NCBI RefSeq assembly: GCF_963678635.1
Contig: NC_087063.1
Span: 68,862,727 to 68,926,726 of the forward strand
Source: Symsagittifera roscoffensis
Taxonomy: Eukaryota; Xenacoelomorpha; Acoela; Convolutidae
Direction: 5' to 3'
DNA length: 64,000 bases
Shown piece after piece: positions 60,729 through 64,000 of the stretch. The position numbers and the translations under genes are program-made. How positions within the stretch are numbered: position 1 is the first letter of the stretch; every line of letters begins with the position of its first letter. The notes beneath the pieces are model-generated. The model saw only the letters and a program-made list of their open reading frames with translations, was not told where the DNA came from and searched no databases.

Positions 60729-60895
60729 GATAGCGTGACGAGCAGACGGTGTACCCTATCCGAAATTACTCTATGAGTTAGACCTTCTAACATAACTCAT
60801 CTGGTGCGACCATAAGTCTCGAATAAGACCTTAAAAAACAAAATAGCTTAGTATTAACCAAAAATAGATTAGAAATTATACAAAACATTTTCAAA

Positions 60896-61129
60896 ATGTT
60901 ACACGACAATAACTTAATTGAAATGTCTCTACGACTCAATAGATCAGAGCCGCTATTCCGTACAAAACGAGAACTACCCGGTTTTGTAAAAAGACCCCAG
61001 ACAAGAGACGACATACGACTACATCGAAACTTACCATTTAGTTTCATGGTCGTACGGCAAAAGCCAACACAAACTTTTATATTTAGAATCTTACTAGCAA
61101 TGAATTTAGATTTTCATTTGCAAACATAA
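60896..61129 (+). CDS. Small basic ORF in A-rich retroelement-like zone
   Basis: 77 residues, ATG at 60896. Arg/Leu-rich, not recognised. Composition (A-rich codons) matches the ORFs at 62043 and 62485, so it may belong to the same element, either upstream of or within its LTR. Weak evidence. Confidence 0.25.
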   Translation: MLHDNNLIEMSLRLNRSEPLFRTKRELPGFVKRPQTRDDIRLHRNLPFSFMVVRQKPTQTFIFRILLAMNLDFHLQT

Positions 61130-61310
61130 AATTTTGAAGTAAATCTTCATGATCATTTCAGGCGCTAAACAAAATTATTAATGTACAATAACGATTGATA
61201 AAAAGATCTCAGATCATTTTCTTAATTTCTGCAGTATTTTATAAAACATATTTGAAAAATATTTCTTGAAAATAAAAATAAAAATTAGTAGCATGACAAT
61301 AAATTGTTAG

Positions 61311-61320
61311 TATATATAAA
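61311..61320 (+). promoter_or_regulatory. Candidate TATA box
   Basis: TATATATAAA followed by a less AT-rich stretch (TCACCCTGTTGTTCCAGC), about 700 bp upstream of the ORF at 62043. Could be the promoter of the retroelement-like unit at the right end. Confidence 0.35.
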
Positions 61321-61452
61321 TCACCCTGTTGTTCCAGCTTCATCACCTAAACATAACAGCAATCCTAAATTAACTAATATCATCAAAGACTAAAACCTTT
61401 TATCAAATAAATTTAAATTAATTTAAACTTAATTTTATTTAATCTTAAACCA

Positions 61453-61535
61453 GATCATCAAGGCTTTCCTTGGATCTAATTCAATTTTCTATCTTCTAAA
61501 TTTTATTTCTGATCATCAAGGCTTATCCTTGGATC
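61453..61535 (+). repeat. Duplicated hairpin-forming 24-mer
   Basis: Bases 61453-61476 and 61511-61535 are nearly identical and self-complementary (CAAGG with CCTTG, plus GATC at both ends), giving two small hairpins in the presumed leader of the right-end element. Confidence 0.45.
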
Positions 61536-62042
61536 AAAAAGAACATTTTTGTTCTCCCCCACCCACTTATCAAGTGTCTAACGACCTCAAACGTCGATTC
61601 ACTACCCAACCTTTTCAAACGACCCAGGACTAATAGAAATTTTTTAATCACTCTAACCATTCAAATTAGGCTAAACAGTGAAGAAATTCGGTTATTCATC
61701 CTTCACTTGAACCCTCATCTTACCTGACCCAGGATAAATCTTAAACTTAGAAAGTTTAAAATAGTATCTACTTGCGTTCTAATTATACCTGAACCTTGTG
61801 AATCGATTTACTATTCTCCAACCCTTGAACACAATCACTACACCTAAGTAAGATTAAGAAAGTTAACACCTTATCTTAGACTAGCCACGAGAAAGTAAAA
61901 ATCATTCATCGGAATCGATACTCTTTTCTCTCCAACCCTGAACAAAAAATCCCTGGTTAAGCTAACCAAAAAATCGTAAGGACTAACAGTCTAGGAAAAT
62001 TAAAATCACTAATAACTTCTTGCATCCTTCATCGTAAACCTT
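61536..62042 (+). other. Presumed leader of the right-end element
   Basis: A- and C-rich on plus with few G. No ORF. Fits a long untranslated leader between the TATA-like site and the first ORF. Confidence 0.3.
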
Positions 62043-62423
62043 ATGTATTTGAAAAATTTAGGAAATAAACAAACAATCGTATTAAACAATTGTGAAATAG
62101 ACGACCAGAAATACGATCTTGTGGTAACCCCACATACACAAACAGTTGGATACATTCGAACAAAACGACAAACAATAAAAAGAAAAATTATAAGTAAACA
62201 GAGACAGATAACACGAAAAAGATTTTCAAAAAACAGAAATGCATTCTCCGAATCAGAAGTCAGTAGTCTAGACGCACTATACAAATTAAAAGAATCAGTA
62301 AACAAAAATTGCCCAATCTATGATCAGTTATATTTTTCCGATTCAGAAACAATTTCAAACTCATCAAAAAGAGGAAAAAATAGAATAAAAAAGAAATATA
62401 AAAACAAACCAGTACATCTATAG
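62043..62423 (+). CDS. Small basic ORF upstream of the Gag-like ORF
   Basis: 126 residues, ATG at 62043. Very Lys/Arg-rich middle (KRQTIKRKIISKQRQITRKR) and C-terminus (KRGKNRIKKKYKNK) with a Ser/acidic stretch between (SESEVSSLDA). No domain recognised; a nucleic-acid-binding protein is plausible. The next ORF starts 61 bp downstream. A-rich codon use like its neighbours suggests one element. Confidence 0.5.
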   Translation: MYLKNLGNKQTIVLNNCEIDDQKYDLVVTPHTQTVGYIRTKRQTIKRKIISKQRQITRKRFSKNRNAFSESEVSSLDALYKLKESVNKNCPIYDQLYFSDSETISNSSKRGKNRIKKKYKNKPVHL

Positions 62424-62484
62424 AATTGGAGTCAACCAATTAGACATATTGATAAATATATATTAAAAGTCATCAAACGAAAAA

Positions 62485-64000
62485 ATGAGCAACACTCAAA
62501 GTGACGAAAGTCAAGACGAAGAAACAGTTTTCCCTTTTATTATAAATTCACTCAGTGATAGAAGACAAACACGTTTTTACAAAATTTTACTCGTAAATTT
62601 GTTTGAACCAGGAATCAGCCCATGCAAACCAGAGTTCCCAGACATAAAAATCAAAAGAGAAATTATAGAACCTTGTTTGAAAGACATATGTAACCTAACA
62701 CAACAATACGGAATCTACACCATAGAACTCAGCACACCAAGAACACTTCATGGTAAATATGTTATCCAAACAGACGATATTGATTTAGAATTTTCAAAAG
62801 TATTCACAGAATATATCAAAAGCATACAATATCAAAACTCAGAGAGAGCAAATTCAATATTGATCAACGAAGTTTTTGTAATAATTGATAGTTATATATC
62901 TATATTAGAAAGAACAGAAGCTCAAAGTACATCACCAATCCAAACATCAAAACATACAAAAGTGAGAAACGAAATCGCCGCATTCTCAACATTTTTAAAC
63001 GCAATCCGTAAAAATTTTACCAATAATGATGTATCACAAAACACTAAACATGATCTACAAAAAATATTAGCATGGTTTACAATTGATTATTTTACACATA
63101 AAATCGACTTAATTGAACAAGCAAGAAAAAACTTTAGACCCGAAAGTACAAATGACGACACTGTCATTGCAGAACAATCAGATTACGTTTGGGACCCCGA
63201 ATGGTCTCATCCAGCATTTTTAAATTTCCCAGCAGATATCTCAAGCCGAACAATAAGTACAATATCTTTTCACAAAGATTATGCAAAAGTAATACCACTA
63301 ACAATTGATGCAACACCTTTAAATTATAATACATTTTTACCCGATACACGAAATAACAGCTTAAATTCAACAGTTATATATAATGAAAACCTCAATGGAA
63401 CTAGAAATCTTACACAACAAGATATTCAAACACCATCACACTTCATAAATGAAGAAATAGTCCAAACAACAGTAACAAATACACAACAAAGTATCTCACC
63501 AATACGTACAAACCTTACAACACCAAAAAATACAAATACATCAATACCACAAGTAACCTTACAATCGACCGTTAAACCTTCAGTTGCCCCAAAATATTCA
63601 CATATGGACTATCAGACAAATAGACCAATGACAAAACCGTCAAAAACACGAAAAACGTTCACAAGAAACAATTTTGCAGAACCCAACTATAATTATGTAA
63701 ATCAGTCAAAAACAAATCAACCCCCCCCCCCCCCCCCCGAAAAAATATGCAAAACCTAAATCACGTATGTTCTCATTATTGGAATCTTCCAAATACATCG
63801 ACCAATTCAGTAAATTTCCAAGAAAATCCACACCCTCCACAGGATAATAGTGAAAATTACCCACTTTTTCAACAAAATAGGAATAAACAGCAAACACATT
63901 ATTACACAAATTACTTATCATCTGACGATGATGATTATCATCAACCAGACATTTTTGCACCGTATGCACAAGAATATCGAACACAAAGACCGCGACAATT
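62485..64000 (+). CDS. Gag-like ORF of a retroelement, split at a C18 run, open at window end
   Basis: ATG at 62485. 412 codons lead to a run of exactly 18 C (63721-63738). The annotated frame then stops at 63757-63759, whereas the next frame stays open from the C run to base 64000 with clearly coding character (LSSDDDDYHQPDIFAPY). A length error or slippage in the homopolymer by one or two bases probably explains the split. The first part is helical and resembles capsid-type Gag in layout, followed by a Ser/Thr/Asn/Pro-rich region. No zinc knuckle or protease is reached. Likely the 5' part of an LTR element continuing to the right, though homology is unproven. Confidence 0.55.

Noticed and set aside
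1-64000. tRNA or rRNA genes
   Set aside because: No cloverleaf with A/B boxes or rRNA-like segment was recognised by eye; a tRNAscan or Infernal run would be needed to exclude small RNAs.

Overview
The window reads as AT-rich repeat territory in a eukaryotic, invertebrate metazoan genome. The evidence is several metazoan retrotransposon families, fold-back and mariner-type elements, long satellites, one probable spliced gene, polyadenylation hexamers and a 200-N assembly gap. I cannot name the species; a nematode-like genome is plausible but unproven.

The main object (1417-25708, minus strand) is a giant Ty3/gypsy-type LTR retrotransposon of about 24.3 kb. Two 885-bp direct repeats beginning TG and ending CA enclose a 3.1-kb leader and one 2735-codon Gag-Pol. 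Downstream is about 10 kb of extra coding capacity: a macro-domain-like ORF overlapping the end of pol, a coiled-coil protein, two SGNH-hydrolase-like domains, and three large ORFs I do not recognise. No envelope gene is visible. The leader holds a tandemly duplicated RNA structure whose closing stem differs in sequence but stays paired in both copies. It also holds about 20 copies of GGAGGGT/ACCCTCC.

The giant element lies between LINE remnants. On the left is a LINE reverse transcriptase C-terminus (1-1044) and a small RT fragment. On the right (25709-33745) are, all on minus, a CR1-like LINE with ORF1 and a broken ORF2, an SGNH ORF, and a degenerate RT element with its own SGNH ORF. The latter appear to lie head to tail.

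From 33.8 to 42.6 kb the DNA is mostly satellite (about 945-bp, 30-bp and 314-bp units). A small gene island follows (42.6-46.8 kb): a zinc-finger exon on minus, a small plus-strand gene with a likely frameshift, and an overlapping pair of small ORFs with twin CRE palindromes upstream and AATAAA downstream. The assembly gap abuts a C-rich minisatellite (46.9-47.5 kb). A TA-flanked fold-back MITE, a degenerate LINE and a 1-kb fold-back come next.

A probable two-exon gene (54063-58416) encodes an alpha-helical protein with one hydrophobic hairpin; its 3.3-kb intron is filled with a minisatellite. A second fold-back follows. The window ends in A-rich DNA with a basic small ORF and a Gag-like ORF split at a run of 18 C, which looks like the 5' part of another retroelement running off the end.
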